Counted from the stretch's first letter, positions 1 to 7,909 are shown. The stretch: 64,000 nt of DNA from Clostridiales bacterium (GCA_016278505.1 JADQBQ010000033.1:1-64000); one strand, 5' to 3'. Numbers and translations: made by a program. The notes: generated by a model from the letters alone, not told the origin.

Positions 1-762
1 TTTGGCGGTAATTTTAATTTGATGTTTGGGTCGATTTTAAAGTGCCGTTCTACACCTGAGGATGTGTACTTGGCAGATAGGCTGTTTCAGCTAAAGAGCC
101 ACTTCGTATCAGAAAATGTCTCTTTGGATAAGTTGAAAAACAAAGTTATTGTATGTTTTGGAGCTAGTAGAGGTATTGGAGAGAGTATCGTAAAGATTGC
201 CAGTATTAATGGGGCAAGAACATATGGGTTCTCAAGGCGAAATGGGGTTGATGTATCAGTTTTTGATCACGTTAGCGAGGCGTTGCGAGAAGTTTATAGG
301 AAGGAGGGAAAAATTGACTACGTGATTAATACGGCAGGCGTTCTTCGTATGGGGCAAATAGAATTAATGAAAGTTGATGATATTATGGAACAAGTAAATG
401 TGAATTACCTCGGATCTATTAATGTAGTAAAGGCTGGTATTAGGTATCTTCAAGAATTTGGAGGAAGTGTATTGCTGTTTACTTCAAGTTCCTATACGCG
501 GGGAAGATCTTTATATTCAATCTACTCTTCGACTAAGGCAGCTGTAGTCAATCTGGTTCAGGCATTAGCAGATGAATTAAAAGGACGTTGTATTAGAATT
601 AACGCTGTAAATCCGGAGAGGACTAATACACCAATGCGACGTGAAAACTTTGGCGTAGAACCTGAAGAGACTCTATTGGATTGCCATAATGTGGCTTCAA
701 TATCTCTAAAAACTGTAATGTCAGAATTAACAGGTCAAGTGATAGATGTAAGAAAAAATTAA
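1..762 (+). CDS. Bifunctional cytidylyltransferase/SDR oxidoreductase (CDP-ribitol synthase type), C-terminal part
   Basis: The reading frame is open to the first base of the window, so this is the 3' part of a longer gene; the TTG/ATG codons at 19/22 are probably internal. The first residues (FGGNFN, then STPEDVYLAD) look like the end of an IspD-like nucleotidyltransferase domain. The rest is a short-chain dehydrogenase: a Rossmann GASRGIG motif, NTAG, a serine in TSSSYTRG, and YSSTKAA with the catalytic Tyr and Lys. The tail NPERTNTPMRRENFG followed by LTGQVIDV is typical of Bcs1/TarIJ-like fusions that reduce ribulose-5-P and make CDP-ribitol for teichoic acid or capsule. The exact substrate is inferred. 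The next gene starts 17 bp downstream, suggesting one surface-glycan operon. Confidence 0.75.
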   Translation, partial: FGGNFNLMFGSILKCRSTPEDVYLADRLFQLKSHFVSENVSLDKLKNKVIVCFGASRGIGESIVKIASINGARTYGFSRRNGVDVSVFDHVSEALREVYRKEGKIDYVINTAGVLRMGQIELMKVDDIMEQVNVNYLGSINVVKAGIRYLQEFGGSVLLFTSSSYTRGRSLYSIYSSTKAAVVNLVQALADELKGRCIRINAVNPERTNTPMRRENFGVEPEETLLDCHNVASISLKTVMSELTGQVIDVRKN

Positions 763-779
763 TATTTAGGGTGACTGCT

Positions 780-1640
780 ATGAACAAACGTCTATTGAAA
801 GAGCTTATTGTCAAGCGGTTGGGGCCATACTTGGAAAAAGTTGCCGTTTTGAGGTACTGGATTATGGGAAGAGGAGAAGTGACATTAGGTAGAGAGTTGC
901 TCAACTTTTTAACGACAAAGGAGCAATTGAGTCGAAGTAAAAGTATAATTAAATCATATGAGGAAACTGAAGATTATCTTGAAGTGTACTTCAAGGGTCT
1001 TGAATGGCCATTATACTACCCCAAGCAATTTTCGCTAAATTCATTAGCAGTGATTGGTAATGAAATATTGAATAGCAAACACTGGCATTATTATGAAATT
1101 GCCGAAACAAGGGTTCAACCTAATGATGTTGTAGTAGACTGCGGTGCAGCGGAAGGCTTGTTTGCTTTGACTGTAGCAGGAAGATGTAAAAATGTTTACG
1201 TAGTTGAACCTCATCCAATTTATGTTAAATCATTGGTTTTTACTTTTAAGCATTTCGACAACGTATTTATTATACCGAAGGCGGTGTCCGAAGTTGAGGG
1301 AACTGCTTTTCTATTGGACAATGGACCATTATCCAAGGTTGAGGAGAGTGGTTATGGTATACCCGTTAAAATGTCTACTGTTGATTATTTGTTTAGTGAA
1401 ATAGAAGTTAACTATATTAAGGCTGATTTAGAGGGGTATGAATTGAATATGCTTAAAGGATCCCAAAATGTAATTAAAAGATGTTGTCCAAAACTTGCTA
1501 TTGCTAGTTATCACAATCGGAAACAGGCTCAATCTATTGTAGAATTCATACAAGGTTTAGGTCTTAATTATAAAATAAAGGGTAAGGGTATTCATCCATG
1601 GAATGGCGTTCCATATATTATTCATGCTTGGGTTGAGTGA
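780..1640 (+). CDS. FkbM-family SAM-dependent methyltransferase
   Basis: This 286-residue protein carries the FkbM (Methyltransf_21) pattern: a SAM-binding motif I, VVDCGAAEGLFAL, near residue 117; an acidic motif, VYVVEPHP, about 20 residues later; and the family signature IKADLEGYELNMLKG in the C-terminal half. FkbM enzymes O-methylate sugars or polyketides, and in surface-polysaccharide loci they usually decorate glycans; the target here is unknown. I chose ATG 780, which has TTAGGG about 8 bp upstream; an in-frame GTG lies at 771. It follows the CDP-ribitol-type gene closely and is the last gene of that locus before the degraded island. Confidence 0.8.
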   Translation: MNKRLLKELIVKRLGPYLEKVAVLRYWIMGRGEVTLGRELLNFLTTKEQLSRSKSIIKSYEETEDYLEVYFKGLEWPLYYPKQFSLNSLAVIGNEILNSKHWHYYEIAETRVQPNDVVVDCGAAEGLFALTVAGRCKNVYVVEPHPIYVKSLVFTFKHFDNVFIIPKAVSEVEGTAFLLDNGPLSKVEESGYGIPVKMSTVDYLFSEIEVNYIKADLEGYELNMLKGSQNVIKRCCPKLAIASYHNRKQAQSIVEFIQGLGLNYKIKGKGIHPWNGVPYIIHAWVE

Positions 1641-1673
1641 TAACCTGGCGCGGACCAGAGGGAGGAGGTTATC
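1639..1673. other. Inverted repeat after the methyltransferase gene
   Basis: GATAACCT (1639-1646) pairs with AGGTTATC (1666-1673) around a 19-nt loop and overlaps the methyltransferase stop codon. There is no T-tract, so it is not a standard intrinsic terminator. It may mark the left edge of the repeat-rich island. Confidence 0.35.
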
Positions 1674-1782
1674 AAAGGGGTAAAGTGGTATATGTTGTAC
1701 AAACCGAAATTAGTACATTTTGCTGCTTTTGAACCTGCCACAGGGACGTTCTCAAAGGGTTCAATCGGAAGTTTTGGCAAGA

Positions 1783-1821
1783 AAAAAGGCTCAAACACCA
1801 GGTGATTTCTGGTTTTGAACC
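1783..1821. repeat. Degenerate hairpin repeat
   Basis: GGCTCAAACACCAG and CTGGTTTTGAACC can pair with small defects around a short loop. Just upstream, at about 1741, a CAGGGACG core resembles the GGGGACGG repeat family found across the island. I read this as an old, mutated member or relative. Confidence 0.35.
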
Positions 1822-2165
1822 TTAATCATCGATTATCCGCAATAACTACCTCGCCAAAAAAACCGTCTGTAGAAATACAAAAATTGGAAAGCGATACTTT
1901 GTTATTATGTGTGGTTGCTGGTTCTAAGGGGCATGCTCGAAAATGGTTGTTTGAAGGTAAGGAACTAGAAAACATTCTAGGGCGTGAGCTTAAGCAGGAG
2001 GAGAAAGAGTCGCTGTTAAAAAGAATCAGGGAAGCTGAAGTTCAATCTGGAAAAGTGGATAAATTAGAACTTAAGAGCGTACTAGATTTTCAGGCTGAAA
2101 TATCGTTCTGCAGCACATACAGTTTTAAAATGCATAGGGATGTACATGCCAAAAATAGTGATTGA
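1815..2165 (+). CDS. Hypothetical protein, possibly decayed
   Basis: A TTG-started frame of 116 residues with no ribosome site I can recognise. The middle part is rich in charged residues (KQEEKESLLKRIREAE) and may be helical. I do not recognise a family. It lies between two hairpin repeats at the start of the degraded island, and its first codons overlap a repeat hairpin, so it may be the remains of a longer gene cut at the 5' end rather than an intact gene. Confidence 0.3.
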   Translation: MNLNHRLSAITTSPKKPSVEIQKLESDTLLLCVVAGSKGHARKWLFEGKELENILGRELKQEEKESLLKRIREAEVQSGKVDKLELKSVLDFQAEISFCSTYSFKMHRDVHAKNSD

Positions 2166-2181
2166 TGATTAACACAAGGGT

Positions 2182-2276
2182 AACACAAGGGGACGGTCCT
2201 TTTGTGTTGAACAAAATGCATATATTCATGCCAATTTTGACAAGAGTGACTTTATGCCAACCCCAGGGGTGGCAGA
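2182..2276 (+). repeat. GGGGACGG hairpin repeat with conserved 3' extension (copy A)
   Basis: Arms AACACAA and TTGTGTT flank the GGGGACGG core (2182-2208). About 65 bp after it (GAACAAAATGCAT, TTCATGCCAATTTTGACAAG, TTTATGCCAACC) recur nearly unchanged at 14910-14995 and 17310-17395. The unit is therefore about 90 bp long in these three copies, while other copies carry only the hairpin. Confidence 0.8.
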
Positions 2277-2437
2277 TAAAAATCAGGTAATATAAACTAG
2301 GATTTAACTGCTGAAACCAGGTATCAACTCCCCAATCGTTAGCGAATGTAAAAAAATCACAGCTTATTTAGAGCAAATCATTCTTTTAGAAACCCTAATG
2401 AGTGTTTTTAATAGCTATTTCAGCCGTTTTCTCATTT

Positions 2438-2744
2438 TCAACTTACATTTGGGCAGACTTCCCCCTCTTGTGGTTTGTGGACAATTTCATCATCAGCTAA
2501 GACCCTTTTAGCATTAGTACATAATGATTCAACAATTTCCTGTAAATTAATTCGCCTTCCGCTTTCATCTACAAGTATTATCTCTTCATCTGGACTTACC
2601 ATTTTTAGTTTCTCTCAATGAAGGTCTTTAGCTGAACTTCCTTGTACCGGTAATAAAGTCTGCTTACCATTCTTCTCGTCCGCGCCGATGACGTACCCTG
2701 GGTCACCATCGATTAACTAGTATTCCTATAGATAGTTCACACAT
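2438..2744 (-). pseudogene. Decayed small gene (frameshift plus in-frame stop)
   Basis: A start (MCELSIGILVN) preceded by a GGAGGA ribosome site at 2745-2750 runs for 13 codons and then needs a frameshift to continue as DGDPGYVIGADEKNGKQ. That frame has a TGA at 2615-2617 and then carries on without further stops (EKLKMVSPDEEIILVDESG) to TGA at 2438-2440. A ribosome site followed by coherent protein text in two pieces suggests a dead gene of roughly 100 codons. I do not recognise the family. Confidence 0.4.
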
Positions 2745-2832
2745 TCCTCCTGTTACGACTTGACTATGTCTGCCAATTTATTGTATAGTTAGATGAATAA
2801 TTTCAGAAAATTACAAAAAGGAGGTGCTTAAT

Positions 2833-3060
2833 TTGGGAAGATGTACAAGAACCAAGGAACTGGAAGTTCACCATAAAAGAAAAGATGGTGGCAACGGTCT
2901 GGATAATGCTGAAGTTCTATGTCAAAAATGTCATTCAGCTACTGCTAGCTATGGAACTCCTGGTAAAAGTCCAAAGCCTTTTAGCGATGAAACAAAAAAA
3001 ACGGCATTCAATAGGGCTGAGCAGCAATGTCAATGTACACGAACAGGTGGTTGTCATTAA
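2833..3060 (+). CDS. Small HNH-type protein
   Basis: This 75-residue protein contains LEVHHKRKDGGNGLDNAEVL followed by CQKCH, the core of an HNH nuclease fold (His-His, Asn and zinc-binding Cys pair), and ends in a further Cys/His cluster (CQCTRTGGCH). The length fits the small stand-alone HNH proteins of Peptococcaceae and looks complete. Start TTG 2833 is preferred because AAGGAGG lies about 8 bp upstream; GTG 2824 sits inside that ribosome site. A hairpin terminator follows. Whether it cuts DNA is not shown by the sequence. Confidence 0.65.
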   Translation: MGRCTRTKELEVHHKRKDGGNGLDNAEVLCQKCHSATASYGTPGKSPKPFSDETKKTAFNRAEQQCQCTRTGGCH

Positions 3061-3089
3061 GGATTATTCTAAGGTATTTTATATTTCAG

Positions 3090-3125
3090 CTTGTTTCCTA
3101 AAAAATGTTAGGGGGCAAGTTTTTT
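3090..3125 (+). terminator. Intrinsic terminator after the HNH gene
   Basis: CTTGTTTCCTAA pairs with TTAGGGGGCAAG (using three G-U pairs) around a 6-nt loop and is followed by TTTTTT. It begins 30 bp after the HNH stop codon. Confidence 0.65.
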
Positions 3126-3284
3126 GTTATTATAGTGCTACAATCTTGCGTATAAGGCCCCTACCTGGTAATAACTTACAATTAAGTATAATAATTGTAT
3201 AGCCACATATATTATTCATAATGCAATATGTTATTGGAAACATCTTCATGCTTATATATAATTGTAACATGGAGGTGTTTTTTG

Positions 3285-3506
3285 ATGATCAAGATAAAAG
3301 TTGCTGAACTTATGGGTAAATACAAAATGAAACAAAAGGATCTTGCAAGACTGACCGGTCTTTATCCGGTAACTGTTGCCGGGCTTTACCATGAGAGGAT
3401 CAATCAAATTGGTTTTGAGACCTTGGAAAAGCTGTGTAAAGCATTTGATTGCCAGGTGGGCGATATTCTCGAGTACGTTCCGGATGATGCTGGGGGGGAA
3501 TCCTAG
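3285..3506 (+). CDS. XRE-family (Cro/CI-type) transcriptional regulator
   Basis: This 73-residue protein is essentially one helix-turn-helix domain: MKQKDLARLTGLYPVTVAGL forms the HTH and is followed by the typical LEKLCKAFDCQVGDILEYVP ending of small XRE/Cro proteins (HTH_26-like). ATG 3285 has GGAGGTG 8-14 bp upstream; a longer frame from 3228 lacks a ribosome site. It is probably a DNA-binding repressor. It sits beside a convergent toxin-antitoxin operon, but nothing shows they work together. Confidence 0.8.
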   Translation: MIKIKVAELMGKYKMKQKDLARLTGLYPVTVAGLYHERINQIGFETLEKLCKAFDCQVGDILEYVPDDAGGES

Positions 3507-3537
3507 TAAGTTAAATGAGTGGTCAGTTGGGTATATT

Positions 3538-3792
3538 TTACTTCCCTCTAGAACTTCTTTTTAAAATAATAATAACTAACTGATCTCTATTAACTGCATA
3601 TATAATACGCCAATCACCAACCCTTGTTCGCCATTCCCCTGAACATCCTTTAATTGGTTTTATGTCTCCAGTCCATGGTGATGTTTGAATTTCCTTAATG
3701 CGCTTTATGATTCGTTCTCTTGTAGGCTTATCTAATTTCTTTATAACCTTTTGTGCGGAATGGGAGATTAAAACGTTATAACTCACCTTCAA
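3538..3792 (-). CDS. RelE/ParE-family toxin
   Basis: An 84-residue RelE-fold protein: an N-terminal helical pair (SHSAQKVIKKLDKPTRERII), then the family core IKGCSGEWRTRVGDWRIIY, ending LVIIILKRSSRGK. RelE toxins bind the ribosome and cleave mRNA in the A site; the Arg and Tyr residues of GEWRTRVGDWRIIY fit that function. It overlaps the end of the upstream antitoxin by 17 bp. The start is TTG 3792 or GTG 3786, both near a GGAGG inside the antitoxin gene. The length is normal, so this module could be intact. Confidence 0.85.
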   Translation of the reverse strand: MKVSYNVLISHSAQKVIKKLDKPTRERIIKRIKEIQTSPWTGDIKPIKGCSGEWRTRVGDWRIIYAVNRDQLVIIILKRSSRGK

Positions 3793-3988
3793 GTTCCTCC
3801 AGAGTTACAAATTTACCTTCAGCAATTTCTTGTCGTGCTTTTTTTATTTCTTCTAGCTCCTCTGGAGATAATTCAACGGGGTCCCGGCTAAGAACGTTTA
3901 GGAATTGTAGTACTTCTCCTAATCTGTCAACCGGCACTTTTTTAACTGCCTTTATTATTTCATGGATTATTTTCTCAGGTTGTGCCAT
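3776..3988 (-). CDS. Antitoxin partner of the RelE-type toxin
   Basis: A 70-residue acidic, helical protein (KVPVDRLGEVLQFLNVLSRD, then SPEELEEIKKARQEIAEGKF). The position directly upstream of a RelE toxin, the 17-bp overlap and the disordered acidic C-terminus (TLEELEGEL) are what is expected of an antitoxin that wraps its toxin. AAAGGAGC lies upstream of ATG 3988. Such pairs usually repress their own promoter, here in the AT-rich stretch at 4000-4050. Confidence 0.75.
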   Translation of the reverse strand: MAQPEKIIHEIIKAVKKVPVDRLGEVLQFLNVLSRDPVELSPEELEEIKKARQEIAEGKFVTLEELEGEL

Positions 3989-4073
3989 ATTAAAATAGCT
4001 CCTTTCTAACTTTCAAATATTAACCTTTATTATAATCATGATACCACATTCAAAAGTTAAGGTGAATAACCTG

Positions 4074-4098
4074 AACCAGGGGGACGGTTTCGCCGGTT
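4074..4098. repeat. GGGGACGG hairpin repeat
   Basis: Arms AACC and GGTT (extended by CAGG/CCGG-like pairs) flank a GGGGGACGGTTT core. One of about 13 copies in this window. Confidence 0.7.
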
Positions 4099-4166
4099 AA
4101 CATATTAAAACAGCTTTTTTTCCATCTTCAAGTTCAAGGAATGTTAATTATGAGTCGATCAGGTAA

Positions 4167-4427
4167 TTGGAATCGATGACGGTTCACTGGATTCTACTGC
4201 CAGACGTACTGAATGTGCAGGTGCCGATGTGTATAGAAACCTTTGGTTCTTTGGATGATCACCTTACCAATCCGGTTTATGATGATGAAGCTGAATCTGA
4301 AGATGAGCGGGCTGCTATAGCTGAGGCGCTAGATGATATCAAAGAACTGGAAAAGGGATTAAAATTTATGCTCTTCGGGTGTTGTGTTGCATCGACGAGA
4401 AGTATATTAAGAAGCGAAGCTGTATAA
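4167..4427 (+). pseudogene. Possible chimeric gene remnant
   Basis: An 86-codon frame without a ribosome site. Its middle (DEAESEDERAAIAEALDDIK) looks like genuine acidic helical protein. In another frame the first part reads DDGSLDSTARRTECAGADVY, which recalls the nucleotide-binding loop of a family 2 glycosyltransferase. Its last bases overlap the tail of the convergent recombinase gene. I read it as fused scraps, not a functional gene. Confidence 0.25.
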
Positions 4428-5354
4428 ATAGGTATATGATGCTTCTTTGACTTCCATGGCTGTTCCGTTTTCATTCAGGAGCCCGTTGTCTCTGCGCTGT
4501 ACATAGCCAATTAGTTCTCTGCGCAGGGTGCGTATGTCCAGTTTGGTATAGCGGCTGGTGGTCTGGATGTCCCGGTGGCCCAGTAGCTGGCGGATGACTT
4601 CTATGTCAACGCCGTCGTTGAGGAGACCGGTGGCGCAGGTGTGTCTTAACTGGTGTATTTCGTATTTGAGGTTTATCTTTTGGCAAAGCAGCTCCCAGTA
4701 GTGCAGGGCGGTGCGGTAGGACATTTGTTTATCGTTTTTTCCCTTGTAGGGACGGAATAAAGGGCCGCCGGTGAGGTTGCGGTCCTTTATGTATTTTTGC
4801 AGCAGGGAGAGGCATTCCATTTCCGCCAGCAGCGGCACCAGGCGGAAGCGGTTTCCCTTACCGCGGATAATTACTGCTTCCCGGCCGGGGGTGAAGTCTA
4901 TATTTTCTATCCTGATGGCCAGGGCTTCGCTGACCCGCATGCCGGTGTCTAAAAGCATGGTAAACAATAGCCTTTCCCGCGGCTCGGCACATCGGATCGC
5001 CCGGGATATTGTTTTAAGGTCCCCGGCAGGTATGGCGCGCGGTACCCTTTCTCCCCATTTAGGGCCTTCCAGCCGGGCCATGGGGTTGGCCTCAATTATT
5101 TCAAACCGCACGCACCAGTCCAGGAATTTATTCAAACTGGCAAAGTTTCTGCCCTTTGTGGACGGTGCTTTGTCCGCCAGGGTAAAGAGGTATTGCCGCA
5201 GGTGGTTAGTTTGCAGGCCCTCAATTTCCCCGCAGTAATGACGGGCAAACCTGTATAAGTCGGAGCGGTAGTTGCGTACAGTGTGCTTTGACTTCCCGGC
5301 GTTGGAGAGGTCGGCCAGGAACTCGTCGATCAGGGATTTTAATTTATCAGTCAT
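4407..5354 (-). CDS. Tyrosine recombinase (second gene of a tandem pair)
   Basis: A 315-residue XerC/D-like integrase. The N-terminal SAM-like core-binding domain (LIDEFLADLSNAGKSKHTVR) spans roughly 1-90. The catalytic domain follows with Arg in DTGMRVSEAL, HQLRHTCATGLLNDG (HxxR), the second His in LLGHRDIQTT, and the nucleophile Tyr in SRYTKLD, so all key residues are present. Its ATG directly follows the TAG of the upstream recombinase with no intervening base, indicating translational coupling. The last 30 residues differ from the decayed copy at 9217. It is likely a site-specific recombinase of a mobile element; the target site is unknown. Confidence 0.88.
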   Translation of the reverse strand: MTDKLKSLIDEFLADLSNAGKSKHTVRNYRSDLYRFARHYCGEIEGLQTNHLRQYLFTLADKAPSTKGRNFASLNKFLDWCVRFEIIEANPMARLEGPKWGERVPRAIPAGDLKTISRAIRCAEPRERLLFTMLLDTGMRVSEALAIRIENIDFTPGREAVIIRGKGNRFRLVPLLAEMECLSLLQKYIKDRNLTGGPLFRPYKGKNDKQMSYRTALHYWELLCQKINLKYEIHQLRHTCATGLLNDGVDIEVIRQLLGHRDIQTTSRYTKLDIRTLRRELIGYVQRRDNGLLNENGTAMEVKEASYTYLYSFAS

Positions 5355-6245
5355 CTATATGTCCCCCTTTTTCCTTTGCAGGTGCCCGGCGATTTCGCGC
5401 CGCAGCACACTATGGTCCAGCAGGGCGTAGCGACAGGTTGTAGATAATTTCTTGTGTCCCAATAGTTTTTGAATGGCCTCCAGGCTCACCCCGTTATTCA
5501 GAAGATGCGTGGCACAGCTGTGCCGCAATTGGTGGATCTGGTAATGAGTACCGGTTTTGCTGCGGATACTGTGCCAGAACGCCTTGGCTTCATGGTAGGA
5601 AAGGGGCTCTTCATCGTGAGAATCACCGGGGAAGAGAAAGGTTTGCCCGCCGGTTTCTTGTCCCGGATGCTGTTTAAGCAGCTGCAGTGATCGCATGCCT
5701 TCCACCAGGGGAACGGCCCGTACGTGGTCGCCCTTTCCCCGGATGATTATTTTTTCTTCGGCTGAGGCCAAGTCGATATCCTGGATTCGTATGGACAGGG
5801 TCTCTTTTATGCGCATACCGGTCTCCAGCAGGAGGGTGAAAAGCAGGTGGTAAGGCTGTTGTGCATTGTTTATTTCACAGGCTATTAATTTGAGATGCTC
5901 CTCCGGGATGGGTCTTGGAGGGTATTCCTGCCACTTAGGGTTTTCCAGCTTGAGTATGGGGTTGGAGGGGATGTATTCAAACCTGTAGCACCAGTTAAGG
6001 AAAACCTTAAGGTTGGAAAAACAGCGGGCCCGGTTGTTTGTTCCCTGTTTTACCTTAGCCATAAAGCGCCGCAGTACCGCGGGATTTATGCCTTCCACCG
6101 GCCCGCTGTAAAAGCCGGTAAACCTGCGTAGTGTGGTGCGGTATTGGGCAACGGTGGACTTTGCTTTACCTGAGTTCACCTGGTCGGTTAGAAATTCATC
6201 AATTAAAGGAAGTAAAGGGTTAGACACAGTATATTCCTCCAGCAT
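5355..6245 (-). CDS. Tyrosine recombinase (first gene of a tandem pair)
   Basis: A 296-residue integrase related to, but distinct from, its downstream partner. The SAM-like domain (LIDEFLTDQVNSGKAKSTVA) is followed by Arg in ETGMRIKETL, HQLRHSCATHLLNNG, His in LLGHKKLSTT and Tyr in CRYALLD. Complete catalytic residues and normal length suggest an active enzyme. The two genes abut and probably act as a heteromeric pair, as in Tn554-like systems with several tandem tyrosine recombinases; that comparison is inference. A decayed copy of the same pair lies at 9217-10612 and a fragment at 7247-7415. Confidence 0.88.
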   Translation of the reverse strand: MLEEYTVSNPLLPLIDEFLTDQVNSGKAKSTVAQYRTTLRRFTGFYSGPVEGINPAVLRRFMAKVKQGTNNRARCFSNLKVFLNWCYRFEYIPSNPILKLENPKWQEYPPRPIPEEHLKLIACEINNAQQPYHLLFTLLLETGMRIKETLSIRIQDIDLASAEEKIIIRGKGDHVRAVPLVEGMRSLQLLKQHPGQETGGQTFLFPGDSHDEEPLSYHEAKAFWHSIRSKTGTHYQIHQLRHSCATHLLNNGVSLEAIQKLLGHKKLSTTCRYALLDHSVLRREIAGHLQRKKGDI

Positions 6246-6393
6246 ATCTGTTTAGGGAATATATGTTCTGCGTAGAGGGTAAAAAACCCTTCTTTTTAAT
6301 AAAACACGAGATAAGCCTATCAACAAGGAACTCTTCTCTCCTTCTGAACGAGTGAGGAGTGAGCAGATATTAACACGATGCTTATCCCGCTCG

Positions 6394-6421
6394 AAAACCA
6401 GGGGGACGGTTCCTCTGGTTT
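6394..6421. repeat. GGGGACGG hairpin repeat
   Basis: Arms GAAACCAG and CTGGTTTC flank GGGGACGGTTC. The arms differ from the AACACAA/TTGTGTT copies but remain complementary. Confidence 0.75.
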
Positions 6422-6469
6422 CGTGAATATATTCACCCAAAGTGATATGATATCCCCGGGTGATTAAAT

Positions 6470-6775
6470 GTGCCAAGGACAGGTAGAAGAAAAAGCGAAA
6501 CCGGGATATATCATATTGTTATGCGCGGGATAAACAGGCAGACAATTTTTGAGGAAGATGAAGACTCTGAGAAGTTCTTAATAACCATAAAGAATTGTCA
6601 GGAGAAGAGTGGGTATGAGCTGTATGCGTATTGCTTAATGGGAAACCATATTCACCTGCTTTTAAAGGAAGGAAAAGAAGAACGGGGTATAATCATGTGG
6701 CGAGTTGAATACAGAGGGACGGTCCCTTTGTGCTGTGCTAAAAGGGGACTATCCTCCGCCACGTTGTTGTGTTGA
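6470..6775 (+). pseudogene. REP-associated tyrosine transposase (IS200-like, RAYT), truncated
   Basis: The first 72 codons are a clear Y1-transposase (RAYT) N-terminus: MPRTGRRKSETGIYHIVMRG followed by the HUH metal-binding motif in CLMGNHIHLLLKEG. After KEGKEE the sequence becomes unrelated and runs directly into a GGGGACGG-type hairpin (6711-6735), ending at TGA 6775. The catalytic Tyr and the C-terminal part are missing, so the enzyme is dead. Its presence supports the view that the hairpin repeats of this window are REP-like sequences once mobilised by a RAYT. The start is GTG 6470. Confidence 0.8.
6711..6735. repeat. Hairpin repeat inside the truncated RAYT gene
   Basis: ACAGAGGGACGGTCCCTTTGTGCTGT: a diverged member of the GGGGACGG family lying at the point where the transposase reading frame loses its family similarity. 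Confidence 0.6.
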
Positions 6776-6864
6776 ATTACAGAAAATGGTACAATTATAT
6801 ATAAGTTCTTTAGCATAGTGAAGGACTATTATCCTTTTTCAAAGAAAGAAAGGAGTGGGATTTA

Positions 6865-7113
6865 TTGAATTTTGTTAGGAAAGTTGCAAATAGCAATATA
6901 TTAGCTAGCATTATTGACATACCCGAAAATCTAAGAAACAAGAAAGTTGAGATACTAATATTCCCCTATGAAAATTTGGATTCGGAAGCTAACATAGATC
7001 AGAAGCCTAAAAAAGCCAGGGGTTTATTAGAAAAGTATAGGAATAAGGATCTTCAAGATGTAGAAAATGGTGCCTGGGCAAAGGCAGTGGTGGATAAACA
7101 TGAAAATGGTTAA
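6865..7113 (+). CDS. Antitoxin-like protein of a PIN toxin module
   Basis: An 82-residue protein with a typical start (ILASIIDIPENLRNKKVEIL, an AbrB/DUF2281-like swapped-hairpin strand pair) and a charged C-terminal segment (ARGLLEKYRNKDLQDVENGA) that would bind a toxin. A strong GAAAGGAG ribosome site precedes the TTG start. The remains of a PIN toxin follow at once (7110-7238), so this is the surviving half of a VapBC-like pair. Confidence 0.65.
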   Translation: MNFVRKVANSNILASIIDIPENLRNKKVEILIFPYENLDSEANIDQKPKKARGLLEKYRNKDLQDVENGAWAKAVVDKHENG

Positions 7114-7238
7114 GGGTATACGCGGAGAGGAATCTAGATTTCGTAGATACATTACTATATGCATATAGTAAGTTAGGACAACATGACGTTTATACATTTG
7201 ATAAAAAGCTAAACAACTTGTTAAGGGAGATTCGCTAA
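7110..7238 (+). pseudogene. PIN-domain toxin remnant (C-terminal half)
   Basis: The frame reads VYAERNLDFVDTLLYAYSK and then DVYTFDKKLNNLLREIR before TAA 7236-7238. This is the C-terminal half of a PIN ribonuclease: the NLDFVD and TFDKKL motifs carry the distal acidic residues. There is no start codon and no N-terminal domain with the first catalytic Asp. A deletion has joined it to the end of the antitoxin gene. Confidence 0.7.
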
Positions 7239-7246
7239 GCTGTCAA

Positions 7247-7415
7247 GCGCTGTACATAGCAAATTAGTTCTCTGTGCAGGGTGCGTATGTCCAGCTTTGT
7301 ATAGCGGCTGGTGGTCTGGATGTCCCGGTGGCCCAGCAGCTGGCGGATGACTTCTATGATCAACGCCGTCGTTGAGGAGACCGGTGGCGCAGGTGGTTTG
7401 TTTGCAGGTCTTCTA
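7247..7415 (-). pseudogene. Tyrosine recombinase fragment
   Basis: About 150 bp match the C-terminal region of the recombinase at 4407-5354 (the His/Tyr catalytic block), followed directly by a scrap of its N-terminal region (GTTTGCAGGTCTTCTATT, also seen at 9640), so the central part is deleted. An extra base near 7360 shifts the frame. The fragment ends exactly where a PIN gene is cut off. Confidence 0.75.
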
Positions 7416-7496
7416 TTTTATTTTATGGTCCTGATCACTTTCCATGGTAACTGCTATAAAGGCTCCAGTATCAATAAATAATTTATTTCCGGCCAT
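7413..7496 (-). pseudogene. PIN-domain toxin remnant (N-terminal)
   Basis: MAGNKLFIDTGAFIAVTMES then DQDH: a PIN-domain start with the first catalytic Asp (FIDTGAF). Homology stops after about 24 codons at the junction with the recombinase fragment, and TAG follows three codons later. It overlaps the end of the upstream antitoxin gene by 14 bp, so the pair was an antitoxin-toxin operon broken by rearrangement. Confidence 0.7.
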
Positions 7497-7743
7497 AGAT
7501 GTATTTGTCATGATATTTCGCTCCATTATTGGGTCCGTTTTTACCTAATCCGGCAATACTAAGTAAGAAATTCTCTTTTTCTTCCTCGGTTTCAGCCTTT
7601 TTTTCATGCAGGTATTTTTCTAGGGCAAGCAGTATTATTTCAGATTCAGTAAGGTTGCTTGCATTTGCTAAATTTTTTAAAGATTTGTCTAAATCTAAAT
7701 TGACGTATACCTGTTTTACGACTCTATTTTCAGAAACTGCCAT
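7483..7743 (-). CDS. Ribbon-helix-helix-type antitoxin, orphaned
   Basis: An 86-residue protein whose middle (VKQVYVNLDLDKSLKNLANA then SNLTESEIILLALEKYL) has the strand-helix-helix pattern of a CopG/RHH DNA-binding domain, followed by an acidic linker (KKAETEEEKENF) and a toxin-binding tail. ATG 7743 has GAAAGGAGT upstream. Its toxin gene downstream is cut after about 24 codons, so the antitoxin is now without a partner. Confidence 0.65.
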   Translation of the reverse strand: MAVSENRVVKQVYVNLDLDKSLKNLANASNLTESEIILLALEKYLHEKKAETEEEKENFLLSIAGLGKNGPNNGAKYHDKYIYGRK

Positions 7744-7909
7744 GGGATTACTCCTTTCTACGTTAATACGTTATATACAATTCTAATAATTATCAAGTAA
7801 GAAATCCACCCTAAATCACGGGAAATGGGCCAAGTAAGATGATTACTTTAGCCTGCTCGAAGAAAATCCGGAAGGCAGCTCATCTTTTGAGGATTCAGGC
7901 ATAGTTCGA

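Noticed and set aside
623-904. Minus-strand 93-codon frame
   Set aside because: Shadow of the SDR and FkbM genes; no ribosome site and no family.
2615-2617. In-frame TGA as possible selenocysteine
   Set aside because: The same gene also needs a frameshift and no SECIS-like hairpin is evident; nonsense mutation is simpler.
4407-6245. Integron integrase
   Set aside because: No attC-like array or integron-specific insertion in either recombinase; they resemble ordinary XerC/D-like or Tn554-type enzymes.
6252-6476. Minus-strand 74-codon frame
   Set aside because: It runs through a hairpin repeat and the RAYT start region; repeat-derived text (RGTVPLVF).
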